DNA of 64,000 bases. Source: Nelumbo lutea. Its lineage: Eukaryota; Streptophyta; Magnoliopsida; Proteales; Nelumbonaceae. The stretch is from NCBI GenBank assembly GCA_022828595.1, contig JAKGHH010000001.1, positions 117,688,999 to 117,752,998 on the forward strand, in the 5' to 3' direction. The notes beneath the pieces were generated by a model. The model had not been told where the DNA came from. It saw only the letters and a list, made by a program, of their open reading frames with translations, and did not search any database. The position numbers were made by a program, and so were the translations under genes. Positions 55,528 to 64,000 of this stretch are shown in pieces; the first letter of the stretch is position 1, and each line of letters begins with the position of its first letter.

Positions 55528-57101
55528 AGCCAGGACCAGCAATAGTGATCATTTTAGGAGCTCAAATTTGGGACAATCAATATATATAAATTAAAAACAA
55601 TAATAATTTATATAATAGGCAACCCCAGTAGCTCAACCCAGCCCACATACAACCAGGCCTGAGCATGTATTATCAGGCCCAGATAGCTAGCTGGGCCAGG
55701 CCCAGGGCAGCTCAAAACGCTGTTATAACCCTATAAAATCTCTATCTAGTCCGGCCCAGTCCATGATTATGCCTAATTCAACTGCTCATGTCATAATGCA
55801 CAAGGATGGCAAGGGTTTCTTTTCAGAAGCTTATTTCTGGTAGTGTAACGAGACAATAGAAACGTATGATTAATCCTAAGCACTATATTGTCAGTTCTCC
55901 CTTTCTATTGACATGAAAATGAAAGCTGCTTCTTTTTTTTTTGCTAAACTTGAAAACGAAGTTTTAGACTTTAGACGAGGATAAAGATATTGGGTTGGAT
56001 CAAAGGTACATGATACTGATAGAGAATGATTTTACAGTAATACAGTCACCAGCCACATTTTTAGTTCAAAATGACAAATCTAACCCCCTTATAGGATGTA
56101 TTATAGGATAAAGTTGATGCTAATTCTTACATATTCGCAGAGTATTTTGGTTATCCATGTTTTCATTTCCTTGTACTATCTCGTAGCACGTGATCTAAAA
56201 GGTTTTAGAGGAACAAAGAAGGCTTGGAAAACAATGCCTTATAACATGAGGGATGGATACAAAGCAAAATATTCTCCTCAATGCACATGGCTATAAAGTT
56301 TTTATGTGAAAAAAAAGTACTCATTCAAAGATTATATGCCTAATGCCGCAAGACAACAGAGGAAGAGCCCACCCCCCACCCCCACCCCACACCCACCCCC
56401 ACCCAAAAAAGAAAAAAAAAAAAAAACTCCATGTATTACTATAACCAAAAGAAACAAATTTGAAAGCAACCTTACTCGTGGTTCCAGTGACGCACCAGAG
56501 TCTCCACCTGCCTATGTATCCCAGCAAAAGCAGAAAAGGATGAAGATAAAATCTGAGAAGAAAGATACATATGACAGAATCATTTCTATTATTTATCAAA
56601 AGATAAAAATATGTATGACAACCACAAGAAAGAAAGCGACTAGAAACCTATCTCATATCTAAGTGAAGTAGTCAAAGGCATTTGTAGAGATATACAGTTA
56701 CTTGTAAACAATTCAGAAAGTATAGATTTTGTGATCAGGTAATAATTCCAACACCATATTCACAAGTCTCCATTTCCAAACTCCAATTTGGTTGAGTTAA
56801 TAGGTTACACAATTCAGTTGAGTTACAATCTTGATAAGAAATTTTTGTTGTCGTTAAGGTGATAAAAACAGGTTCTTTATTAAAAATAAAAAAAACATAT
56901 AGAAATGCATTGGTTAGTTTGGCCAAAGTTCAGAAACATTTTTGCATTGCAAATGTATGGTTCATTTAGAAGAAAGTTGTGCAAAATATTAGATGAATGG
57001 CAGAATAGATGCAAAAATTCATGTGGTCAACCAGGTAGCCTTATCTCAGGAAGGAAATTTGAATCCATTTGGGCTACAAAAGCAGTAATTTATGCTTTCA
57101 C
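55528..57101. other. Unassigned intergenic region
   Basis: Contains CCAGGCCTGAGC/GGGCCAGGCCCAGGGC words near 55660-55710 of an unknown repeat and the C-rich tract listed next. Small ORFs are without motif. Confidence 0.4.
56366..56404 (-). other. C-rich tract, G-quadruplex-capable on the minus strand
   Basis: Eight or so runs of three to six C separated by A or ACA. The minus strand therefore reads GGGTGGGGGTGGG-type repeats. Followed by a 15-bp A run. Confidence 0.7.
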
Positions 57102-57104
57102 TAA

Positions 57105-57385
57105 GGCTCAGTTTGGAAAGATACAAATACAAATATGTATAGTACAAAGCCTTATATTTTGTATCCTAAACCTGTATCTTTTTTTTTTTTTTTTGGGGGG
57201 GGGGGTATTCAGTGCTATGCATCATTAATAACTTCCCCCTGACCCCTTTTCCCCTGCGGTATTCGATTCCGCATCAAAGCTGGACCAAACCAGCTAACAC
57301 ACCAATGAGCCAGCCCTCGGTTGGTTATCCTAAACCTGTATTTGCACTGTACATATTTGTATTTGCACTCTTTCCAAACTGAGCC
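57105..57385. mobile_element. Tourist-like MITE, CAGTTTGGA family, with SINE inside
   Basis: GGCTCAGTTTGGAAAG at the left and CTTTCCAAACTGAGCC at the right are inverted. TAA flanks both ends (57102-57104, 57386-57388). The MITE itself is only about 117 bp; the rest is a SINE at 57178-57326 and its target duplication. Confidence 0.85.
57178..57326 (-). mobile_element. tRNA-derived SINE nested in a MITE
   Basis: 149 bp on the minus strand. It has an A box TGGCTCATTGG (57302-57312), a B box GGAATCGAATACC (57258-57270) and a tail of A residues behind a C run. It is flanked by a perfect 15-bp duplication ATCCTAAACCTGTAT (57163-57177 and 57327-57341), the hallmark of LINE-machinery insertion. Confidence 0.9.
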
Positions 57386-57388
57386 TAA

Positions 57389-57577
57389 GGCTGCATTTGG
57401 CTGCAGTGCAATTTTATTCACATTAGTACAAATGCATGGGAGTGCAAATGAAAACAATGTAAATTTTGTTTTGGGTTTTACTTTATTCTACCTCAGATCT
57501 TATTTTACTTTATTTATACTGCACTATTATAATCTTGCACCAGTACAAATTTATTTGAACTGCAACCAAACACAGCC
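57389..57577. mobile_element. Tourist-like MITE, GCTGCRTTTGG family
   Basis: GGCTGCATTTGGCTGCAGTG at the left pairs with the complement of GAACTGCAACCAAACACAGCC. It is flanked by TAA (57386-57388 shared with the preceding MITE, and 57578-57580). Confidence 0.85.
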
Positions 57578-58078
57578 TAAAGGATGAAGTAGATCAAAAC
57601 AGCCTAGAGCTGGGGAGAATCATATTCATGGGATAAACCAGGGTAGGCTTCCTCTAATGAATGAAGTTGAACTTATCCTTTTTTACTGGTAGAAAAATTT
57701 GAATTCATCTAAACGTCAGAATAAGTAGTTCATGCCTTCATAAAAGAAGAATATAAACAAGGGAAAATAAGTCCTTCAAAAGAGCCTAAAGCCAGAGGAT
57801 TCACATTGCTGCAGACTACAACTTACAATTTGCCTAGAAGGCAACCAGTTGAAGTAAAATTCTGGTTGCTTGGTTTTATACTGTGCAAAATGACAATCAT
57901 ACAAAAAGCTACAGAAGCTCTACCTTCCTGAATCTTCAATTTTCCATGCTCTACAGAAGAAAGTATTTGCAGACTGCCCATCATCAGGTTATCAAAAATA
58001 GCCATCCAGTCAGCAGCATCTTCTGATTGCTCGTCTTTCAGACTATCCAAAATGTTACAAATATAAACATCAGAAATT
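57578..58078 (-). other. 3' flank of the J-protein gene
   Basis: Likely 3' UTR and downstream sequence. A minus ORF 57823-58098 (LKDEQSEDAADWMAIFDNLM) overlaps the 3' end of the J-protein frame by 20 bases. It might be a downstream exon of the same gene in an alternative splice form, but no strong splice sites were seen. Confidence 0.3.
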
Positions 58079-59545
58079 CTACACCCCCGCACCATCAACC
58101 TTGTTATCCTCTACAACAGAGAGAATTGGCAGACTGCCAATGATATCGTCTAGTCCCTCAAAAAAGCCAACCCCTGGATCTTCATCTTTTGTTCCTGTGT
58201 CTGTGCTTTCACCCGTTGCAGGTGTAGACTTTTCTACCTCATTCCTCAACTCTTCATTCAAATCCCCTTTCTCAGTTTCTTGGGGTGATTTTCTTTCGAC
58301 CTTCTTACTGGGTGAGCTTTTGCGCATCTGCTTCTTTGTTTTCTTTGCCACCATCTTTTTCTTTCTCTTCTTCTGAGGTGATGCAACTTTGGGCACCTCT
58401 GTCTGCTTACCTCTTCGAGCTACATTTCCATCTTGAGAACCCTGACAATCCTTTCTCATAGGCCCCGAAGAGTAATCATTTCCCCTGTTTGCATTATCCG
58501 TCCGCAATCCCCCAGGTTTCTTAATCGTCGAAGCTTTCTCCTTGACATCGGCGGTTCTCCCCTTTTTTCTAATGTTGGTGTCAGGAGACAAATCGCATTC
58601 ATCGGAAACATCTTCAACACCTAAACTAGTATTGGGTGCTCTCTTGTTACGTTTCCCCTCTGGCGGTTGAGCAGGGGGAGCGACCATCGGAGAGAAAGGC
58701 ATCCAATTGGGAAAGCTTGCATTTTTGGTAGAATCTAAATTGGGCAACGAGAACCCCAAAGGGAAGAAACCCCAACAACAGTAATAAACCTCCTTTCCCG
58801 GAGCGACAGGAGGAGGAGAGAGAACCATAGCGGCATGAAACGCCCTTCGACAATTCTGACACCTAAGAGAACATTCTTCATAAACCTTAGGGTACTCGTA
58901 GAGATTATAACAATAAGGGCATGCAGTCCAGAAAGTCGTCAATAATGGCGATAGCGCTGGCCTACCCTCGTTAAATGAAGTAGACTTGGGCTCCCTCGGT
59001 GACTTCCGCTTCTTATTTCTAGGGCTCCGTCTAACCGGGTGTTCTTCTACTTCTATTTCTCCTTCTTCATGTCGTTCTGGTTGCTTTCGTTGGTGGCAGT
59101 GCTGCTCTCGAGGTTGTTCGTTCTTCGAAGCAATCGAGAACAGATTGAGCTCCTTATCGTACAGAGACTTCTTGGATGGATTAGACAACACCGTCCAAGC
59201 ATCGGCGACGAGCTTGAACGCGTTAGTGGCGAAGACGCGCTTGTTCTTGTCGGGATGCAAGAGCGAGGCAAGTCTTCTGTAGTTTCTTCTGATGAGCTCC
59301 AGATCGTCGGACTGACTATCAAGTTGCAAAATAGCGTACCAGTCCAGGTGGTTGTTGATCCGCTTCTCGGAAGCCAGAAGAACGTCGGCGATGGCGAGGA
59401 TCTGATCTATGCCGTCCAAAAGTGGGTCCACCCCTTGAGCTCGGACAGCAAATTTCTTACTCCCGATGAGATCTCGCGCCGTGAGTAGCTTTTCCGCGAT
59501 TTTGATGCATCGTTGAGCCTCGGCTCTGTTCCTTTCTTCATCCAT
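58079..59545 (-). CDS. J-domain (DnaJ) co-chaperone with CxxC ribbon and basic C-terminus
   Basis: 488 residues in one exon; the start is the first Met of the frame (ATG 59543-59545). Residues 1-65 are helical (AEAQRCIKIAEKLL) as in plant J proteins that begin with a short regulatory helix pair. The J domain is about 68-134 (DWYAILQLDSQSDDLELIRR, with the Hsp70-stimulating His-Pro-Asp at 97-99). A four-Cys ribbon follows: CPYC at 209-212 and CQNC at 229-232. The C-terminal half is Lys/Arg-rich with candidate nuclear signals (SPQKKRKKKMVAKKTKK) and an acidic end. It should recruit and stimulate Hsp70; nuclear location is inferred from the basic runs. Longer relatives carry a DUF3444 domain, absent here. 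No frame damage. Confidence 0.92.
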   Translation of the reverse strand: MDEERNRAEAQRCIKIAEKLLTARDLIGSKKFAVRAQGVDPLLDGIDQILAIADVLLASEKRINNHLDWYAILQLDSQSDDLELIRRNYRRLASLLHPDKNKRVFATNAFKLVADAWTVLSNPSKKSLYDKELNLFSIASKNEQPREQHCHQRKQPERHEEGEIEVEEHPVRRSPRNKKRKSPREPKSTSFNEGRPALSPLLTTFWTACPYCYNLYEYPKVYEECSLRCQNCRRAFHAAMVLSPPPVAPGKEVYYCCWGFFPLGFSLPNLDSTKNASFPNWMPFSPMVAPPAQPPEGKRNKRAPNTSLGVEDVSDECDLSPDTNIRKKGRTADVKEKASTIKKPGGLRTDNANRGNDYSSGPMRKDCQGSQDGNVARRGKQTEVPKVASPQKKRKKKMVAKKTKKQMRKSSPSKKVERKSPQETEKGDLNEELRNEVEKSTPATGESTDTGTKDEDPGVGFFEGLDDIIGSLPILSVVEDNKVDGAGV

Positions 59546-60619
59546 TTCTTGTTTCAGCTCGCAGTCTCTCTCCCTCGCAGCGATCGCTGTGACAAAGATT
59601 AAAAGAGGAAAGTAGTTCCTCTTCCTCCTTCCACTGGAACCCAGGCATGCAACTCGTGTTTATTTGCGAGTGAAATTGCAGAAATCGAGTTCGTGCAACT
59701 CTTAGTTTCATCGCTCTACAGACAAGACGGGACCCATGAAAAGATGTCCCCAGTTTCTCTTATTATGCGTCTTTTCAGGGGCCCCACCACGTCTAGAGGG
59801 TGAAGTATTAGTAGATGCGTTGCTTACTAGCACCTCTCGTGTTTCTATTTAATGGGAAGATCAGGATCCTACGGTAATCTGTGGCATTTTCGTAATTTCA
59901 GGTCTCGCCATTCTAGAACTTGGACACGGTTGAGCATGGCATCTTTCGCGCTAGCCGACAAAATGGACAACGATGTGGCACTTTTCTTTCTCACGTGATG
60001 GGCTGACATGGCCAATCTGATAACTGATATCTGAGAGCTGTTTTTCTTCTTCTTCCCTGTCTTGCCACGAGAAGAGAACTCATTGGAACAAAACTCGGCA
60101 GACGAGGAGACAATGTTTCCAAAAACAGGGACGTGGTCCGACGTTGTTGGGTCGAAACAGGTGAAGGAGGTTCAATCCATGTGGCAAAACTCAAAAGATA
60201 GTTTCTTAGGAGAAGCTGACATGGCTGATAAAATATTAGCCACGTGTCCAGCACTTATATGGATACTTGTGGTGCCGATTACCCACTAGAAGTTCAGGAT
60301 ATAGGATCTGCCATCGGATGCCAATGCTACAAGCGAGCAGAATAGATATTGAAAAGAATGGGTTTTAACTGTTCAGTCCACCCTTAGAATTCTTAGCTCC
60401 ACCCTAAGTGTGGAATGATGACCGTGGATTGATGCCAAATCATCAGCAGTCGTTTCATGTAGACTCCACTAGAACGTGAAATTAAATATTTGGTCCACAT
60501 CCTTTAAATCAAAATTTTGGAATATTTTTCCTATCAGAAAATAAATTCAGAATATTTTTATCACATGATTGAATGAGACTTTGGGCTTCTATAAGACGTG
60601 CATCTGTGGTTTATCAGTT
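59546..60619. other. Upstream region of the J-protein gene and spacer
   Basis: Holds the 5' UTR and promoter of the J-protein gene. CT/GA-rich words near 59560-59620 fit a 5' UTR. No other gene; ORFs around 60000-60290 overlap each other on both strands and show no motif. Confidence 0.4.
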
Positions 60620-60904
60620 AGGATTTAGGACGATGATAGTATGGGCTTGGAAGTAGGGGTATAGCTTCTGAGCTATAATAACTAGTGCAAAGTCAGGGTA
60701 CCTGGTCTCAGCTGCTTGCAAAACCTTACTGATATAATAGACAAGCCTTTGGACTAGGGGTGAGCAAAAAAAATCGAAAAACTGAACCGGTCAAAAAAAT
60801 CGATCAAAATTTAACCGAAAAAATGAACCAAACCGGTTAGTTCGGTGTTTCCAAAAAACCAACAATTTTGGTTTGGTTTTGGTTAACCATTTAAAAAACC
60901 GACG

Positions 60905-60942
<38 letters not shown>

Positions 60943-61161
60943 TTTTTTTAAATCAAATAACAAAGTTCAGTTTTCAACCTTTCTCTTCGAAAATCAAACC
61001 TGCCACTACCAATTTGGGTTGTCTAGCAATCTCTCAGTCTGACTCTGACAGTCTCTTCGAATGATGCGCCATTCTAGTTTCCAGTGTAAGAGAAATAGAG
61101 AATACGAACTATTAGACTAAGAAGGACGTTTGGTGTTCATTGTTCAAGTATTACTTCAAAT

Positions 61162-61337
61162 CTTCAATAGCTTCTCCGAGTTCTCTCAACGTCTTGAGCC
61201 CTAGAGGCCCAGACTAATGCTTTTCCACACTAGAAACGGTTTCCACCCTTCATGGGCCTTTTTCCCTTTCCAGTTTTCTTTGAACATAGGAACACCTTCA
61301 GCTGCTTCAGGAATGCCTTCTCTGTTTGTTTCGCCAT
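61162..61337 (-). pseudogene. RPS11: Captured fragment of cytosolic 40S ribosomal protein S11 (uS17)
   Basis: Minus strand from ATG 61335-61337. It reads [12 protein letters not shown], then a Leu where relatives have Pro, then [15 protein letters not shown] and KGGNRF, then a stop at 61230-61232. This is the N-terminus of plant RPS11 almost residue for residue. A few bases later the next segment is legible as WKSISLG (61205-61225), with LKT and EAIE pieces to 61162, separated by small insertions. The rest of the protein (about 110 residues) is absent. No intron lies within the first 35 codons. The native protein sits in the small ribosomal subunit. Here the fragment cannot make a working protein. 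It was recognised from memory of the family; a protein search would settle it. Confidence 0.85.
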
Positions 61338-61491
61338 GGTCGAGAGATTCTAAGAGAAGGACGACTGAAAGGAGGAGAAACTAGGCACTCTACAGTCGGC
61401 TAGAGTTGTTGTTCATCTTAACAACTATCAAACCCCCTGTTCTCTCTCTCAAACTCTTCTTCTTCTTCCCCAATGGCCAGACCTACTCTTT

Positions 61492-61492
<1 letters not shown>

Positions 61493-61540
<48 letters not shown>
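61493..61540. repeat. CT microsatellite inside the hAT-like element
   Basis: About 24 uninterrupted CT units. On the minus strand it lies upstream of the captured RPS11 start codon, where plant ribosomal protein 5' UTRs are often CT-rich, but here it reads as GA on the RPS11 sense strand. Confidence 0.9.
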
Positions 61541-61543
<3 letters not shown>

Positions 61544-61769
61544 TTGACACTCACTCAAACTCACTCAGTCTCTTCTCTCTTAGTAGGTCTTTTCCTTTCT
61601 TTTTTTTTTCAATGCATAAAAAAATGAAAAATCAAAACATAGTTAATCGATCCACCGGTTTGGTTTCAGTTCGATTAAATTTAAAAACCTAACAGGTCGA
61701 TTCGGTCTAAAAAATTATCCCACGGTTCGGTTAACCAAACTGTGAGCACCCCTACTTTGGACCCGATCT

Positions 61770-62249
61770 ACTTCTCTACTTCTCTTATTAGTACCAAACT
61801 AACTACCTCGTCGCTCGTGAGAGGTATAGTTTTAGCTTGTCCCTAGGTTTAGGTCGGGTCAAAACCAAGGGTGAACTTAAGTATCTTTTGAGCTCGTCAA
61901 ACACAAGTTGGCACTCTTTGAACCATTCAAAGTCCTCGTTCTTTTTTATAGCCTTGAAAAAGGGCAAACATCGACCAGCTGACTTAGACATAAATCTAAA
62001 GGGTACGACTTTATAGCAGTACAACCCTAGTTTTGTTACAAAAGAAGTCTTATCCTAGTCGGCTAAGTCCATTTGAATTTGGTTGTAGCCGGAATAAGCA
62101 TCCAAGAAGCTCAGCAACTTGTGTCCTGAGGTCGTGTCTACCAAGCGGTCAATTCTGGGAAGGGGTAAGTTGTCCTTTGGGTAGGCTCTATTAAGGTTAG
62201 TGTAGTCGACGCACATGTGCCACTTGCCGTTTGCTTTCTTTACGAGCAC
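61770..62249 (-). pseudogene. Second Tat: reverse transcriptase with deleted catalytic centre, and RNase H
   Basis: 62249-62055 reads MLVKKANGKWHMC, LPRIDRLVDTTSGH and SFLDAYSGYNQIQMD. The frame continues to CYKVVPF and then jumps straight to RFMSKSAGRCLPFF (about 61995), so about 130 residues including the Tyr-x-Asp-Asp box are missing compared with 36795-37180. RNase H follows (LKLYLSRAT, then in another frame SDEVVSLVLIREV) to the hAT-like insertion. Confidence 0.88.
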
Positions 62250-62960
62250 AGGATTTGCTACCCAGCTTGGGTACTAGACCTCTCTAACAAAATCTATTGC
62301 GAGGAACTTCCTGACCTCTTCATCTATTATCCTCCACCTCTCTGGGGCGAGGTTTCTTTTCCTTTGCTTGACTAGCCAAACTAAAGGGTCCACATTAAGT
62401 TTATGAGTAATGATACTAGAGCCAATGTCGAGCATTTCTATTGCCAACCATGCAAAAACATCTAAATTTTTAAGTAAGAAACTTACCAGTTGCAACTGAA
62501 GTGGTTCATTTAGGCAAGCGCCAATTTGGAGAGTCTTCATGGGCTTGGTATCAAAGATCGGGACCTGGACCGTATCCTTTATCGATGCAGCTTTCTCGTC
62601 GGTGTGTTCAGGGGGGTGGCTCTAGCTTGACATCTTCTGCTAGCATTGCTTTGCCATTTAGTGTCGCGACGTAGCACTTCCATAATTCTAGATGGTCGCC
62701 TCGTACTACCCCTGCTCCATACCTCGTCGGAAATTTCATCGAGAGGTAGTAGGTCAACACCACCGCCCGAAGTGCGTACAAGATGGACTGACCCAAGATA
62801 GCGTTGTAGGGGGATAGGGGGGGGGGACCACGAGGAAGGTGTGTTCAAATCAGACAGTTTTGGGCTCTGCTCCTGCTGCCACTGGCACTTTGAGCCTATC
62901 GAGGGGCTTCACTACATCTCCACTAAAACCGACCAGGGGCATGTCTGCTAGCTAAAGGTC
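62250..62960 (-). pseudogene. Second Tat: region between protease and RT, and protease end
   Basis: 62540-62274 reads MKTLQIGACLNEPLQLQL, KNLDVFAWLAIEMLDI and LAPERWRIIDEEVRKF. 62796-62608 carries GQSILYALRAVVLTYYLSMK, the protease C-terminal end. A G/C run near 62813-62827 has caused a local frameshift. Confidence 0.85.
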
Positions 62961-63157
62961 TTTCCGATCCAGCTCCATCTTCTCGAAGGCTTCCAAGAAT
63001 AATATGTTCGTGAACTGCCTGAATCCACCAAAATTTGCTTTACCTTGAAGTCGTTGATCACCATTTTGACCATGAGGGCGTCATCATGTGGATACTGGAC
63101 CCCGTGGGCATCGTCCTCAGTGAAGTATATGACTTCCTCCACTCGAGGGTGCTTCAA
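62961..63157 (-). pseudogene. Second Tat: protease active site
   Basis: Reads IYFTEDDAHGVQYPHDDALM, then VKQILVDSGSS with the Asp-Ser-Gly catalytic triplet, followed by a frameshift. Confidence 0.85.
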
Positions 63158-64000
63158 CGGGTTCTCATCGTCGTGCTCCAGTTCTCGAACTACACTCTTG
63201 CCCGTCCTTGTGAAGTATATGACCTGCCTGTAATCATATTAATCACCCCGCGGATCGGTCTCTCCGGTGTTGGTGGATCTCGGGGTGGATGCTCTCTGTC
63301 GTTCCACATGCTCAACTCCGGTGCATCTCTGCCTTGCTCGGTAGGTCGGTGGTCTCTGTTCTCATACTTGATGAACTGTCTGAGGTAGCCACGACGGATC
63401 AGCTCCTCAATCTCATCCTTCAAGTTACAACAACTTTCTGTATCATGCCCGATATCCTAACCGGTTCGGGTTATGGTTGATTGGGTCTCCTCTCATCCTA
63501 GGTGGCCACTTGACTTAACTGGCTTCCTTAATCTGCATCAAAATTTCACCCCATTTTGCATTTAGGGCGATATAGTTTTGGTTCAAGACTGGGAGGGGGG
63601 GGAGGGGTTCTAGATCGCCGACCTAACCTAGACCCCCAACGTGGTGACCAACTCTTTCTTGGTGACCTACTTCGCCTACTACATGGTGACCTGCTTCTTT
63701 TTGGCAACTTACTCTTTCGTCGTTGATGCTTGTTGTTGCTGCTTTCTTCCTCTGCTCTCTTCCTTTTGCTGGCCTAGTGCAACTCTAATCGGGACCCGAG
63801 AGTCTCCTCAGCCTTGATGAACTTATCAGCTTCTATGAGGAATGCCTCCATAGAAGTTGGTGGGTTCAACTTAAGCTGCCAATGGAGATCAATGTGGCAG
63901 ACTCCCTTCTGAGCCATAATGAGTTGTACGGCCGGGTCAAGGTTTGGCACCTGTAGCCTTTCTAAGTTGAGTCTTTTGAAATAGTCCCTAAGGGACTATT
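63158..64000 (-). pseudogene. gag: Second Tat: gag C-terminal half, incomplete at window edge
   Basis: 63423-63190 reads LKDEIEELIRRGYLRQFI and RPIRGVINMITG, matching 35370-35570. Upstream (higher coordinates) are a Ser/Arg-rich region, WPPRMRGDP near 63495, and the gag core toward 64000 (TSMEAFLIEADKFIKAEE). Several stops. Confidence 0.8.

Larger units (their letters stand above)
60755..61754. mobile_element. hAT-like non-autonomous element carrying an RPS11 gene fragment (1000 bp)
   Basis: Begins TAGGGGTGAGCA and ends TGTGAGCACCCCTA. A perfect 8-bp duplication CTTTGGAC flanks it (60747-60754 and 61755-61762). Outside it, on the minus strand, Tat RNase H sequence resumes (VYYISKVLQ), which proves the insertion. 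The interior contains a TA microsatellite (60909-60939), a CT microsatellite (61493-61540), GGTTTGG/AACCGA words shared with its relatives at 25470 and 54783, and a captured ribosomal protein fragment (61162-61337). Confidence 0.9.
60620..64000 (-). mobile_element. Second Tat-lineage Gypsy element, internal part, cut by window edge
   Basis: On the minus strand, from the right edge: gag C-terminus, protease, RT, RNase H, ending near 60620 inside RNase H. No LTR is in view. Sequence parallels 35160-37470 closely but is not identical. The RNase H is split by a hAT-like element (60755-61754). An RT deletion and many stops make it dead. Confidence 0.88.

Noticed and set aside
59039..59488. 149-codon plus ORF over the J-protein gene
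   Set aside because: Antisense to the J domain; no independent motif.
1..64000. CRISPR arrays, tRNA genes, rRNA genes, bacterial operon signals
   Set aside because: None were seen; the only tRNA-like sequences are SINE heads and primer-binding sites, and the DNA is plant nuclear.

Overview
The window is nuclear DNA of a flowering plant. The evidence is a plant bHLH regulator with an ACT-like C-terminus, plant-type Ty3/Gypsy (chromovirus and Tat) and Ty1/Copia elements primed by initiator tRNA-Met or Tat-type sites, PIF/Harbinger and hAT remnants, tRNA-derived SINEs, short GT-AG introns and very AT-rich spacers. I cannot name the species. Only two host genes look intact, both on the minus strand: a TMO5/bHLH30-like transcription factor (19888-20666) and a DnaJ/J-domain protein (58079-59545). 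Nearly everything else with structure is transposon-derived.

Layout: 129-5306 is a decayed chromodomain Gypsy element with both LTRs and a TSD. 5.3-7.3 kb holds three separate tandem-repeat blocks. 7.65-14.5 kb is a decayed PIF/Harbinger pair (SANT/Myb-like ORF, then DDE transposase); the SANT ORF is split by a Copia element (8270-12172) that has one LTR but a matching 5-bp TSD. 16.3-19.5 kb holds LINE RNase H debris and nested MITEs. The bHLH gene lies at 19.9-20.7 kb, followed by a Tat-like LTR remnant (22.1-22.7), Tourist-like MITEs, a Mutator-like element with a perfect 9-bp TSD (23930-24681) and a hAT-like MITE. 26-32.8 kb is mostly featureless, AT-rich spacer.

32794-43186 is a complete but decayed 10.4-kb Tat-lineage Gypsy element: LTRs of 712 and 715 bp, perfect TSD CAATT, dual RNase H and a spliced antisense ORF downstream of integrase. 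43.2-57.6 kb is spacer with hAT-like, Mutator-like and Tourist-like MITEs and SINEs, including a SINE with a perfect 15-bp TSD inside a MITE. After the J-protein gene, 60620-64000 is a second Tat element (minus strand, cut by the window edge) whose RNase H is interrupted by a 1000-bp hAT-like element.

That hAT-like element carries a recognisable piece of a cytosolic 40S ribosomal protein S11 gene, the most notable observation here. The two host genes have no visible functional link. The nested elements give a relative chronology (Tat before hAT; Harbinger before Copia; MITE before SINE). All assignments come from reading translations, motifs and repeats by eye; no database search was run.
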